In this document: positions 9,326 to 17,714 of the stretch, piece after piece
How positions within the stretch are numbered: position 1 is the first letter of the stretch
How the letters are laid out: each line of letters opens with the position of its first letter
Assembly (NCBI GenBank): GCA_001650895.1
Contig: LXYH01000006.1
Span: 186,001 to 250,000 of the forward strand
DNA: 64,000 nucleotides
Source of the DNA: Rhodobacteraceae bacterium EhC02
Lineage (GTDB): Bacteria > Pseudomonadota > Alphaproteobacteria > Rhodobacterales > Rhodobacteraceae
Reading direction: 5' to 3'
Notes under the pieces: generated by a model
What the model saw: only the letters and a program-made list of their open reading frames with translations
Databases searched by the model: none
Told to the model about the DNA's origin: nothing
Made by a program: the position numbers and the translations under genes

Positions 9326-10293
9326 TGGACAAGGCACAGACATTCCTTGATACCGCCCGCCGCGTGATCCGCACCGAGGCCGATGGATTGATGCAGCTGG
9401 CTGACAACCTGGGCGGCGAATTCGCCCAGGCTGTTGAACTCATGCTGGGCGCGCGTGGTCGCGTGATCGTTTCGGGCATGGGCAAATCGGGTCATGTGGC
9501 GCGCAAGATCGCGGCGACCCTGGCCAGCACCGGCACGCCCGCCCAATTCGTCCATCCCGCCGAAGCCAGCCATGGCGACCTTGGGATGCTGACGCCTGAT
9601 GACGTTCTTCTGATGTTATCCAATTCCGGCGAGACGCCTGAACTGGCTGACATGATCGCCTATTCGCGCCGCTTCAATATCCCGATGATCGGGGTTGCCA
9701 GCCGGGCGGACTCGACTCTGCTCAAGCAGTCGGACGTGGCCCTTACCCTGCCCCGCGCGACCGAGGCTTGCGGGACTGGCGTGGTGCCCACGACTTCAAC
9801 CACGATGACGCTGGCGCTGGGCGATGCACTGGCGGTCGCCCTGATGGAATATCGGCAGTTTCAGCCCGAGGACTTCAGGAATTTCCATCCAGGCGGCAAA
9901 CTGGGCGCACAGCTCAGCCGTGTGCGCGACCTGATGCATGCAGGCGATGCCCTGCCCCTTGTCAGTGCCATGGCGTCCATGGGGGACACCCTTCTTGAGA
10001 TAAGCCGAAAAGGTTTCGGTGTGGTCGGCGTGACCGACGCGGAGGGGATGCTGATCGGCATCATCACCGATGGCGACCTGCGCCGCCACATGGAGGGTCT
10101 GTTGTCACTGAATGCCGGCGAGGTGATGACGCGCGCGCCCCGCACGATTGCGCCTGACGCCCTGGCCGAAGCGGCCGTCGGCGTGATGAACGAACGCAAG
10201 ATAACCTGCCTTTTCGTGGTCGATCCCGCGCAGCCCGGCAAGGCCATCGGGCTGTTGCACATCCACGACTGCCTGCGCGTGGGTCTGGGTTAA
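9325..10293 (+). CDS. kdsD: Arabinose-5-phosphate isomerase (KpsF/GutQ family)
   Basis: The enzyme converts D-ribulose 5-phosphate to D-arabinose 5-phosphate, the first step of KDO synthesis for LPS. An N-terminal SIS domain (SGMGKSGHVARKIAATLAST, HPAEASHGDLGM, LSNSGETPEL) is followed by two CBS domains over roughly residues 205-320 (TDGDLRRHMEG, MNERKITCLFVVD). The length of 322 residues is typical. The ATG at 9325 shares its A with the preceding stop, and lptC starts 3 bp after this gene ends. The linkage to lptC-lptA-lptB supports an LPS role. The kpsF name is also used for this family. A kdsB gene lies at 21.3 kb. Confidence 0.94.
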   Translation: MDKAQTFLDTARRVIRTEADGLMQLADNLGGEFAQAVELMLGARGRVIVSGMGKSGHVARKIAATLASTGTPAQFVHPAEASHGDLGMLTPDDVLLMLSNSGETPELADMIAYSRRFNIPMIGVASRADSTLLKQSDVALTLPRATEACGTGVVPTTSTTMTLALGDALAVALMEYRQFQPEDFRNFHPGGKLGAQLSRVRDLMHAGDALPLVSAMASMGDTLLEISRKGFGVVGVTDAEGMLIGIITDGDLRRHMEGLLSLNAGEVMTRAPRTIAPDALAEAAVGVMNERKITCLFVVDPAQPGKAIGLLHIHDCLRVGLG

Positions 10294-10296
10294 GCC

Positions 10297-10902
10297 ATGG
10301 ATTCACGCGACGGTCTGCGATCCCGCGTGATCACCTGGCTGAAGATACTTCTGCCGCTGACCGCCCTTGCCCTGTTGTCGACCCTGTTCCTTCTGTCACG
10401 CACGGTCGATCCCACCAAGTCGATCCCGGTCAGCCGCGCCGACCTGGAAAGCCGCACCGGCAGCCAGCAGATCACCGAGCCGTCTTTTGCAGGGGCGACC
10501 GAAGAAGGGCATCTGGTTGCCTTTGTCGCGGCCAATGCCCGTGTCGACCCGAACCAACCCGAACGTGTCATTGCGCAGACGATGTCGGCGCGGATCGACC
10601 TTTTGCGCGGGGCGCAGATCAACATCACCTCGGTTGTCGGAACCGTCGACGACATCCAGGGGATTGCGATTCTCGAAGGAGATGTGGTGCTGACCAGTTC
10701 CACCGGTTACCGGGTCACCACGGAGATACTGACGACCAGCATGCGTGAAATCGCGGCTGAATCCGACGGACCCATCAGCGGAAACGGCCCCCCCGGCAAG
10801 CTGGATGCAGGGAAAATGACTCTGTCATCCGATTCGCAGACGGGTAATGTCCATTTGCTTTTCACAAATGGGGTCAAACTGATATACGATCCGCGAAACT
10901 GA
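10297..10902 (+). CDS. lptC: LPS export ABC transporter periplasmic protein LptC
   Basis: LptC is the bitopic inner-membrane component that receives LPS from LptB2FG and hands it to LptA. The protein has one N-terminal transmembrane helix (about residues 10-30) followed by a beta-jellyroll region (PSFAGATEEGHLVAFVA, YRVTTEILTTSM). At 201 residues it is close to the usual length. Sequence conservation in this family is low, so position between kdsD and lptA is important evidence. It starts 3 bp after the kdsD stop and ends 13 bp before lptA. Confidence 0.88.
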   Translation: MDSRDGLRSRVITWLKILLPLTALALLSTLFLLSRTVDPTKSIPVSRADLESRTGSQQITEPSFAGATEEGHLVAFVAANARVDPNQPERVIAQTMSARIDLLRGAQINITSVVGTVDDIQGIAILEGDVVLTSSTGYRVTTEILTTSMREIAAESDGPISGNGPPGKLDAGKMTLSSDSQTGNVHLLFTNGVKLIYDPRN

Positions 10903-10915
10903 GAAAGACCATACT

Positions 10916-11434
10916 GTGCCGTTCCGCCGCCCCCCCTTCATCACAGCTGTCCTTGTACTTGCCATTGCAACCACGGGCCTGGCCGGGATTGCGCAGGCGC
11001 AAAGCACCAACCTGGCCTTCGGTGTGATCCAGCAGGACACCTCGCTGCCGGTCGAGGTGACAGCCGACAGCCTGTCTGTCAGCCAGCAGGACGGCACCGC
11101 CATTTTCACCGGCAATGTGGTGATCATCCAGGGTGAGATGCGGCTGGCCGCACCGCGCGTTCTGGTCGTCTATGCGGAAGCGACCGAGGGGCAACAGGCG
11201 CGGATCGCCCGGCTTGAGGCGACAGGAGGCGTGACGCTGGTCAGCGGTCCCGATGCCGCCGAGGCCGAGCGTGCCGACTACAATGTCGATGACGGTGAGG
11301 TGGTCATGCAGGGAAATGTGTTGCTGACCCAAGGCAACAGCGCCCTGACCTCGGAACGGATGACCGTGGATCTCGAAGGGGGCACGGCGCAGATGGATGG
11401 ACGTGTCAGGACCATCCTTCGCGGATCGGATTGA
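10916..11434 (+). CDS. lptA: LPS transport periplasmic protein LptA
   Basis: LptA forms the periplasmic beta-jellyroll bridge carrying LPS to LptDE in the outer membrane. It has an N-terminal signal peptide ending near AQA-QS (about residue 28) and an OstA-like repeat core ([38 protein letters not shown]). The 172 residues fit the family. The start codon is GTG at 10916, with no in-frame ATG nearby. The stop overlaps the lptB translation-start region, leaving 2 bp between the stop and the lptB ATG. Confidence 0.92.
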   Translation: MPFRRPPFITAVLVLAIATTGLAGIAQAQSTNLAFGVIQQDTSLPVEVTADSLSVSQQDGTAIFTGNVVIIQGEMRLAAPRVLVVYAEATEGQQARIARLEATGGVTLVSGPDAAEAERADYNVDDGEVVMQGNVLLTQGNSALTSERMTVDLEGGTAQMDGRVRTILRGSD

Positions 11435-11436
11435 GA

Positions 11437-12195
11437 ATGGCGACACCCCAGCTGACGCTGACCGAAGGGCAATCCGGCCTGCGTGTCAGACATCTTTTGA
11501 AAAGCTACAAGAAGCGTGTCGTGATCCGCGATTTCAGCATGGAGCTGAATCGCGGCGAGGTCGTTGCCCTTCTGGGCCCCAATGGGTCCGGCAAATCGAC
11601 CACCTTCTATGCCATCGCGGGTCTGGTCTATCCCGAGGGCGGGCAGGTCACGATCGACGGCCGCGACGTGACCAATCTTCCGATGTATCGCCGGGCCAAG
11701 CTTGGTATCGGCTATCTGCCGCAGGAAATGTCGATCTTTCGCGGCCTCTCGGTCGAAGACAATATCGGCGCCATCCTCGATATCTCGGTCAAGGATCGGC
11801 ACAAGCGGCGCGAGCGGCTTGAAGAACTGCTGTCGGAATTCTCGATCGAACATCTGCGACGGGCGCCTGCGCTGGCTTTGTCGGGTGGTGAACGGCGACG
11901 TGTCGAAATTGCGCGCTGTTTGGCGGCCGATCCGAAATACCTGCTGCTGGATGAACCCTTTGCCGGTGTCGATCCGATCAGTGTGGGGGATATTCGCCAC
12001 CTTGTCGCGGACCTCAAGAAACGCGGGATCGGCGTTCTGATTACCGATCACAACGTGCGCGAGACGCTGGAGATCGTGGATCGCGCCTATATCCTGCATG
12101 ACGGCAAGGTCCTGATGTCGGGCACGCCCGACGAAGTGGTGCAGAACGAGAACGTGCGGCGCGTCTATCTTGGCGAAGGCTTCCGGATCTCCTGA
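11437..12195 (+). CDS. lptB: LPS export ABC transporter ATP-binding protein LptB
   Basis: This is the cytoplasmic ATPase of the LptB2FG LPS extractor. Walker A is GPNGSGKST, the Q-loop region [10 protein letters not shown], the ABC signature [13 protein letters not shown], Walker [13 protein letters not shown], and the switch histidine is in [10 protein letters not shown]. The ATG at 11437 is preferred to the in-frame TTG two codons upstream, which overlaps the lptA stop. This gives 252 residues. In many proteobacteria the next gene is rpoN; here 256 bp of non-coding DNA and then hpf follow. Confidence 0.96.
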   Translation: MATPQLTLTEGQSGLRVRHLLKSYKKRVVIRDFSMELNRGEVVALLGPNGSGKSTTFYAIAGLVYPEGGQVTIDGRDVTNLPMYRRAKLGIGYLPQEMSIFRGLSVEDNIGAILDISVKDRHKRRERLEELLSEFSIEHLRRAPALALSGGERRRVEIARCLAADPKYLLLDEPFAGVDPISVGDIRHLVADLKKRGIGVLITDHNVRETLEIVDRAYILHDGKVLMSGTPDEVVQNENVRRVYLGEGFRIS

Positions 12196-12451
12196 GGGTG
12201 CCGGAGAGCTGGAAACGGTCTTGTGCCGCGGCATGGCGCCGAGGCCGCTTGTTCTGATTGACAGACCCCCATGCCTTCGCCTCCAATGGGGTCATGACAG
12301 TCACGCAGAGTCCTTCTTGTTCAGTTAGCGCCTTATCATCGCGACAGGGCCTGAAACGCTGCTTGGCCGTCGATATCCAGCAATCGGGCATGACGTAACC
12401 TTGGCATGACAGCCATGGTCGAAACCCGAATTGTCATGCAAAGGAGACATG
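12196..12451 (+). other. Intergenic region lptB-hpf, no rpoN
   Basis: No plausible gene is present in these 256 bp. They hold a TTGACA element (12258-12263), an imperfect inverted repeat GACCCCCAT...ATGGGGTC (12264-12293), GCATGAC direct repeats near 12390 and 12404, and the hpf ribosome site AAGGAG at 12441. The place where sigma-54 (rpoN) sits in many relatives is empty, and I see no remnant of it. Confidence 0.6.
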
Positions 12452-13018
12452 ATGCGCTATCAGATCAGTGGCAAGCAAATCGACATTGGTGAGGCCCTTC
12501 AAACCCATGTGAAGAACGAAATGGGTATCGTGATGGCGAAATATGCGCAGCGCCCCACGGACGCGACTGTCGTATTTTCCAAGTCGGCCCATGAGTTCGT
12601 CTGCGAGGCGACGGTGCACCTGTCCAGCGGCCTGACCGCAGCCGCCAAAGCCCATGCCAACGAGATCTATGCTGCTTTTGATGCCTGCAACGAGAAAATG
12701 GACAAGCAGCTGCGTCGCTACAAGCGCCGCCTCAAGGACCATCACCGTGAACGGACCGAGCCTGTTGAACTCATCGGCGCGTCCTCGTATATCCTCGCGG
12801 CTGAGGGGAACAACGAGGATTCGGAGCCTGCTTCGCTGCAGCCGATGATCATCGCCGAGATGGAAACCAAGATTCCGTCGCTATCGGTGGGTGAAGCGGT
12901 CATGCAGATGGAACTTGCAGGCGCTCCGGTGCTGGTTTTCCGAAATGAGGGCAAAGCCGGTGTAAACGTGGTATACCGCCGCGAAGACGGCAATATCGGC
13001 TGGATTGACCCGCGTTAA
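12452..13018 (+). CDS. hpf: Ribosome hibernation-promoting factor, long form
   Basis: This protein binds 30S subunits and dimerises 70S ribosomes into inactive 100S particles in stationary phase or starvation. The N-terminal S30AE domain (residues 1-105: MRYQISGKQIDIGEALQ, HLSSGLTAAAKAHANEIYAA) is followed by a linker and the C-terminal dimerisation domain (SVGEAVMQMELAGAPVLVFR to the C-terminus, GNIGWIDP). The roughly 188-residue length shows the long form. Tandem ATGs occur at 12449 and 12452; the second has better spacing to AAGGAG. It is followed 37 bp later by ptsN, a widely conserved pair. Confidence 0.94.
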   Translation: MRYQISGKQIDIGEALQTHVKNEMGIVMAKYAQRPTDATVVFSKSAHEFVCEATVHLSSGLTAAAKAHANEIYAAFDACNEKMDKQLRRYKRRLKDHHRERTEPVELIGASSYILAAEGNNEDSEPASLQPMIIAEMETKIPSLSVGEAVMQMELAGAPVLVFRNEGKAGVNVVYRREDGNIGWIDPR

Positions 13019-13055
13019 CGACTGCGGGAGACCGCAACCGGAGCATTGAGCGAGC

Positions 13056-13520
13056 ATGAAGATTTCGACCATCCTCCGACCCGAGGCCGTCAAGGTCATA
13101 ACCTCGGCTACGAGCAAGAAGCGGCTTCTTCATGATCTGGGAGAGCTGGCGGCATCGGTCTACAAGATCAATGCCGCCACGGCCGTCGAAGCCCTGATGG
13201 AACGCGAGACCCTGGGGCCGACCGGGGTAGGGCATGGCGTGGCCCTGCCACATGCACGCATTCCTGGGCTTGATTCCGTCCAGGGCGCCTTCATCCTGCT
13301 GGAAAAACCGATCGACTTCGACGCAGTTGACCGCGCGCCGGTCGACATCATCTTCGCCCTGTTCGCGCCAGAGGATGCCGGCGTCGAACACCTCAAGGCG
13401 CTGGCACTGGTGTCCCGCACCCTGCGCGAGCCGTCTGTCTGTACAAAGCTGCGTGCGAATACGGATCCCGTCACACTCTACACCATCCTGACCGAGGCGC
13501 AGACCGTTCAGGCGGCCTGA
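13056..13520 (+). CDS. ptsN: PTS IIA-like nitrogen regulatory protein EIIA-Ntr
   Basis: EIIA-Ntr is the terminal phosphoacceptor of the regulatory PTS-Ntr phosphorelay, tuning nitrogen, potassium and envelope functions by protein-protein contact. The phosphorylatable histidine is H66 in VALPHARIPGL, within the family signature TGVGHGVALPHARI. It has 154 residues, as expected. The partners ptsP and npr are not in the window. Its stop codon directly abuts the stop of the convergent sulfotransferase gene: the junction is TGATCA with no spacer and no terminator. Confidence 0.95.
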   Translation: MKISTILRPEAVKVITSATSKKRLLHDLGELAASVYKINAATAVEALMERETLGPTGVGHGVALPHARIPGLDSVQGAFILLEKPIDFDAVDRAPVDIIFALFAPEDAGVEHLKALALVSRTLREPSVCTKLRANTDPVTLYTILTEAQTVQAA

Positions 13521-14960
13521 TCAGGTATCTGACTGCCATGGCGCAAAGCCAAAGGTCGTGTAATCGCGTTGGTAGATCGCGCTGACCCTGTCCTCAATGT
13601 CCTGATCGTAGATTTCGGACAAAGCAAAGGGGCGGTCAGCAGGCGCATCTTGCGGGGTGGGTGGCTCTTCATGACCCATCTGCTGGGCGAGGGCTGGCAA
13701 GTAAACCTCGATCTCGTCCTCGCGCAGGATCATGTCAGGCAGCGTGAATTGCGCATAGCCTTGCAGAACCTGCAACTGGCTTGCCCAGGAGGCATCGACC
13801 CGAACCATGGTCTGCCCCGCCAGATTGGCCTTGAGGAAATCAAGAAACACCTTGAAGGCCGCGCGATGCGCGTCCGGCCCGTAGCCTGCATCGGGCAGGG
13901 TTTCAGGAATCTGCAACCCATGGGACTTTCGCAGGATCTTGCGGATTTCTGCAAAATGGCCGGGACCGGGGATCAGGATCTTCTCGCAGAATGCAGCATG
14001 GGCGCGGGCAACAGGGTGTCGCAGCACCGTGAAGCTACGATGCACGGAATGGCCGCGCATCCACTGGCGCAGGGTTTTCTGTGTGAATCTGGTCTGCAGG
14101 CGCGCGCTTTCGGTCTGGTCCAGCGCGGCCATCCAGTCCAGAACCTGGGTTTCCGGCCCGGACCTGATCGGCAAGTACAGCAACGGCGACCGGGCAGCGG
14201 CCACATATCCCGGCACGGCCGCACCCCGACGCGGTTCGAAATTCGGCGTGCGTGTCAGGTTGAAGCGGTCAAGCCGCGCCAGCGCATCGGCCATCTGGTC
14301 AAAATTCCGGACCTTTTCGGCAATCGGTTCGGGATTTTGTTTCTTGAGGCTCTCATCAAGGCTGTCCAACTGCTGCTCGATGCCCAGAAACCGGGCAAGC
14401 CCATTCATCACCGCCACATCCTGCAGGTCTTCATAGGCGACATAGAACGCCGTCTGCCCCGTGATTTGCAGCGCATGCAGCAAGGTGATCTGGAATTCCT
14501 GCAGGTCGGTCAGATGCGCCTCGAACTCGTCTCGGTCGAAAACCGCCAGCGCCTCTTTCCGCTTGGCGACATTGGTCAGTTTCCACTGTCCGGTGGCCTG
14601 CGCGATCTTGCGGGACACATAGCTGTCCACCGGATTGCGAGTCAGAATGATCTTGGCGCATCGTGGGTCGGACAAGGCGATGTCCAGCACCCTCTGATCG
14701 TGGTCATGAAAGAACCGGAACCCACCCAGGCCAGACGTGCCGTGCTTGACCGCCTCGATCAACCGCTGCGGGTTGGCGTCGCGCATCGGCTGCGTGATCC
14801 CCAGGATTTCGGTGCGGTTCGGATATCCGATGAAATGCGGATTGAACGCCTCGCCATGGCAAGTCAGACCGTCATAGGCATTCAGGTTGGTTTCCAGGAA
14901 ATTCGATCCCGTCCGCATTTCCGCGAAAACGATGAAGTAGTCAAAACGCCCCTGCATCAT
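13521..14960 (-). CDS. Tandem sulfotransferase-domain protein (Stf0-like plus second module)
   Basis: The N-terminal half carries the PAPS-binding elements of sulfotransferases: AEMRTGSNFLETNL (5'-phosphosulfate loop, about residues 13-26) and KIILTRNPVDSYVSRKIA (3'-phosphate site). It resembles Stf0/LPS sulfotransferases. The second half looks like a second sulfotransferase-type module, with IRSGPET in place of a canonical loop, FTVLRHPVARAHAAFCEKI as a 3'-phosphate-like motif and a C-terminal QDIEDRVSAIYQRDYTTFGF typical of membrane sulfotransferase families. It probably sulfates a surface glycan. Its start overlaps the upstream glycosyltransferase stop (TGATG). The 479-residue length and double architecture are unusual. 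Acceptor unknown. Confidence 0.75.
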   Translation of the reverse strand: MMQGRFDYFIVFAEMRTGSNFLETNLNAYDGLTCHGEAFNPHFIGYPNRTEILGITQPMRDANPQRLIEAVKHGTSGLGGFRFFHDHDQRVLDIALSDPRCAKIILTRNPVDSYVSRKIAQATGQWKLTNVAKRKEALAVFDRDEFEAHLTDLQEFQITLLHALQITGQTAFYVAYEDLQDVAVMNGLARFLGIEQQLDSLDESLKKQNPEPIAEKVRNFDQMADALARLDRFNLTRTPNFEPRRGAAVPGYVAAARSPLLYLPIRSGPETQVLDWMAALDQTESARLQTRFTQKTLRQWMRGHSVHRSFTVLRHPVARAHAAFCEKILIPGPGHFAEIRKILRKSHGLQIPETLPDAGYGPDAHRAAFKVFLDFLKANLAGQTMVRVDASWASQLQVLQGYAQFTLPDMILREDEIEVYLPALAQQMGHEEPPTPQDAPADRPFALSEIYDQDIEDRVSAIYQRDYTTFGFAPWQSDT

Positions 14961-16657
14961 CAGCGCACCAGATAGGGTTTGCGTGGCGATTGGGGCGCAT
15001 TGGGCATGTCACGCGCAACCGGAAAATCGCCCATCAGATAGGGGTGCATGCCCTGGTTCTTGAGGTTCTGCAGGAATTGACCGAAGCCATCCAGATCGAC
15101 CATCTTCGGAACCTCTGCCAGACGCCGCAGGCTGCGATTTCCGATCTCATCGAGAATGGTCTGCAAGGGTTCCATCGGTGCCTCGATGAATTCGGCCATC
15201 GTCCATATCCGGACTTTCGCCTTGACGTAGGGCGAACGCAAGACGTTCAAATGTTCGCTTTCAATACGCTGGAGGAGGGCCGCATCCTTGCGGATATCCG
15301 CAAAATTCCGGTTGGACCGAAACAGCGGAACGGCCCAGGCGCCAGAAATGACCGAAACCTGTGCGTTCGGATCCTTGACGAAATCCCACGCGATATCCTG
15401 TATGTCCGCAGGGCCAAACTGAAAGCACTGCCTTTCACCGCGGGTGTTCCAGATCAGATTGCAAAGGAATGAGCGCGGATTGTAGTCGCGCAATGCCGCG
15501 CTGTCGGACAGTGCGCCGTTCATCAGGCTTTGACCGCCGGCGAATTCGACCCGGTCGGGCGCGAACAGATGACCATGCACACGCGCACTGGTCGCCTTGG
15601 CCAGCCACCCCTCGAAATCCTCGAAAAGGTCGGAAAAGCCTTCGAACACCGAATAGGGGCTGGATGTGATACCATTTTCCCAGCCTGGATTGGGAAAGCG
15701 GCTTTGCATGTAGAGACCGGCACGCCCGCGGGTCCGCCGCTCGACCGCCTTGGCAAAGATGCGGTCGATTTTCCCCGGGTTGGGCTCTGTCTTCTTCATT
15801 GCACCAGCGGCATCGGTCAGGAACACTTCGTAAAGACGGTTGGCATGAGGCCAGATCTTGCGCGCCACGAAACAGTCCGACCGCCGCAGCAATTGCAAGT
15901 GGTCATCATAGAAGATGTGCGGCTTGCCCTGGAAATCGAACTTGCTGAGGGTCAGCGAGCGACTTTCGATATGGCCGGAATAGAGTCTGGCAAGCGACTG
16001 GAAATAGCTTTCGTCGGGTATCCAGACGCGCTTGAAGAAAGTGTCATAGGTCGGGCGTTCCGGATCCTGCAAGATCGCGGACAGGGTCTGACGGGTCAGG
16101 CACCACCACTGGCTGCCCATGTGTGGAACCAGCCCGTTGGGCATCTTGCGTTTCAGGCCGATCTTGCGCTGCAGTTTGACGAAAGTATCGAACAGATACC
16201 TTTGACGCTTCCACGAGAAGGGAAATCGCAAGGTGAAACGTTCCTGGTCCAGACCGCCAACGGTCCAGGGCACATCGGCCGTGGTCGCGCTTTCGATGAA
16301 ATCGGTTCTGGGACGCGCGGCGAGGTAGTCGATCAGTTCCTGAACAGGCCGCAATGGCAGGCAAGAGCCGGACGCCAGGTAGACATGGCGCACCTCCTGG
16401 AATTCGGAAAGCATCATCTCTGCCCCGGCTTGCGACGCCGCGACAATTCCCCATGTCCCCCATTCACAGCGATGCCGCTTGCAGAAGCGCACCTGCTTGA
16501 GGTCCGAAAGTGCCTCGACAAAAGCCGTATATGTCTTTTTCGGAACGGACCTGTCGACATGGATGACAACCGGACAGCCCCCGGCCGCCCAGTGGCGGGC
16601 GACCTGTTCAGCCCGGCCAAGGGCCGTGTGCACCAGCATCACGATGCCGACGCTCAT
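14960..16657 (-). CDS. Core-2/I-branching-type beta-1,6-N-acetylglucosaminyltransferase-like protein
   Basis: The N-terminal roughly 300 residues match the GT14 core-2/I-branching fold: MLVHTALGRAEQVARHW, VIHVDRSVPKK, RCEWGTWGIVAASQAGAEMM, ASGSCLPLRPVQEL, and SQWWCLTRQTLSAIL with DESYFQSLA. The C-terminal roughly 260 residues (including WDFVKDPNAQVSVISGAW) form a second conserved region found with this enzyme in Rhodobacteraceae, which I believe is the DUF5928 region. It is predicted to add a branching sugar to a surface polysaccharide or LPS. It overlaps the upstream glycosyltransferase by 4 bp and the downstream sulfotransferase by 1 bp, so the three genes are translationally coupled. Confidence 0.8.
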   Translation of the reverse strand: MSVGIVMLVHTALGRAEQVARHWAAGGCPVVIHVDRSVPKKTYTAFVEALSDLKQVRFCKRHRCEWGTWGIVAASQAGAEMMLSEFQEVRHVYLASGSCLPLRPVQELIDYLAARPRTDFIESATTADVPWTVGGLDQERFTLRFPFSWKRQRYLFDTFVKLQRKIGLKRKMPNGLVPHMGSQWWCLTRQTLSAILQDPERPTYDTFFKRVWIPDESYFQSLARLYSGHIESRSLTLSKFDFQGKPHIFYDDHLQLLRRSDCFVARKIWPHANRLYEVFLTDAAGAMKKTEPNPGKIDRIFAKAVERRTRGRAGLYMQSRFPNPGWENGITSSPYSVFEGFSDLFEDFEGWLAKATSARVHGHLFAPDRVEFAGGQSLMNGALSDSAALRDYNPRSFLCNLIWNTRGERQCFQFGPADIQDIAWDFVKDPNAQVSVISGAWAVPLFRSNRNFADIRKDAALLQRIESEHLNVLRSPYVKAKVRIWTMAEFIEAPMEPLQTILDEIGNRSLRRLAEVPKMVDLDGFGQFLQNLKNQGMHPYLMGDFPVARDMPNAPQSPRKPYLVR

Positions 16658-17664
16658 GCCCAGTTACCCTTGGACATGAGACCCAGAATCTCCAGCTGGC
16701 GCCAGTTGATGTACCTCTCGGACCACTTGCACCACAGGTCCGGATCGTCTTGCAGGCTTTCGGCATAGGCCTTGTATTCAACCGACGCCGCGTAATGCTG
16801 CTTGCGTGTCAGTTCCTCCTGCGCCTTTTCCGAAAAGGTATTCAGGAACTTGGCGTGCAGAAGAACGCCGCTGGCCTTTTCCCCGCCCCATTCATCATAG
16901 ACAAGGTTCAGGCCACGCGGCAGCAGCATATGGGTCGAACTGACATAGGCATAGCGCTTGTCCCATTTGACCAGCGGTATCTTGTTCAACGCAGGTGCCT
17001 TTTCAGGCTTGTCCGCAAAGAACACCCGACTGCGTGGACCGCCCTGTATCCAGAGATTGCCAAACCGCTTGTTGCGCTTGATGCTGTAATTGCCGGCGTC
17101 GAACCAATTGGCGATCTCTATCGGGTCCTGACCCTGCCGATAGGGCTGCGCGCCGATCGGTCCCTTGGGGTACATATCCAGCAGCATCGCCGCGAAAGAC
17201 TTGATCGACGAAGCATCCAGCCAGTCGGTCAACGCCCTGAGCGATCGGGTATCGCAGAACGGATAGATCAGGAATTCATCCGGATCGACAACAAGCGACC
17301 AATGCCCATGGGCATGTTGCATTTGCAGCCAGTTCAACCAGTCGACGCCAAAGCGCGCCCGCTTGTATCCATGACGGGTGTGCCACACCGATACGTCAGG
17401 GTGTTCCGCGAGATATTCCAAAGACCCGTCAGTGCTGTCGTTGTCCACCAGCAGAAAGTGGTTCACGCCCATGTCACGATAGTATTGGAGGAAGTAGGGC
17501 AGGCGTAATTGTTCATTGCGAAGGGTCGAGAACAGCAGGATATCACCCGGCTTGATCGCGCCCGTTCTGTTGGTCACAGACCGCAATTCGCGCCGCTTGC
17601 GCCATGCACGCAGCAACCAGCGCTTGCGCTGAAGCCTCAGACGATATGACTGCCAGACGCCCAA
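16654..17664 (-). CDS. Glycosyltransferase family 2/92-like protein
   Basis: The roughly 336-residue protein begins with a basic segment, followed by the nucleotide-sugar fold: LFSTLRNEQLRLPYFLQYYR, HFLLVDNDSTDGSLEYL and the metal-binding DPDEFLIYP. This is the pattern of the Glyco_tranf_2_4/GT92-type transferases common in Roseobacter exopolysaccharide loci. Substrate unknown. The apparent start is a TTG at 17664 with GGGAAGG upstream, so the true N-terminus is uncertain. It is the first gene of a three-gene overlapping set (glycosyltransferase, branching enzyme, sulfotransferase). Confidence 0.78.
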   Translation of the reverse strand: MGVWQSYRLRLQRKRWLLRAWRKRRELRSVTNRTGAIKPGDILLFSTLRNEQLRLPYFLQYYRDMGVNHFLLVDNDSTDGSLEYLAEHPDVSVWHTRHGYKRARFGVDWLNWLQMQHAHGHWSLVVDPDEFLIYPFCDTRSLRALTDWLDASSIKSFAAMLLDMYPKGPIGAQPYRQGQDPIEIANWFDAGNYSIKRNKRFGNLWIQGGPRSRVFFADKPEKAPALNKIPLVKWDKRYAYVSSTHMLLPRGLNLVYDEWGGEKASGVLLHAKFLNTFSEKAQEELTRKQHYAASVEYKAYAESLQDDPDLWCKWSERYINWRQLEILGLMSKGNWA

Positions 17665-17714
17665 TCCGTGCCTTCCCTACATCGCCAGACGCCATGCACA
17701 CGCCTGACAACCAA

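Noticed and set aside
12196-12451. A remnant of rpoN between lptB and hpf
   Set aside because: No frame in the gap resembles sigma-54 motifs; only short noncoding elements are seen.
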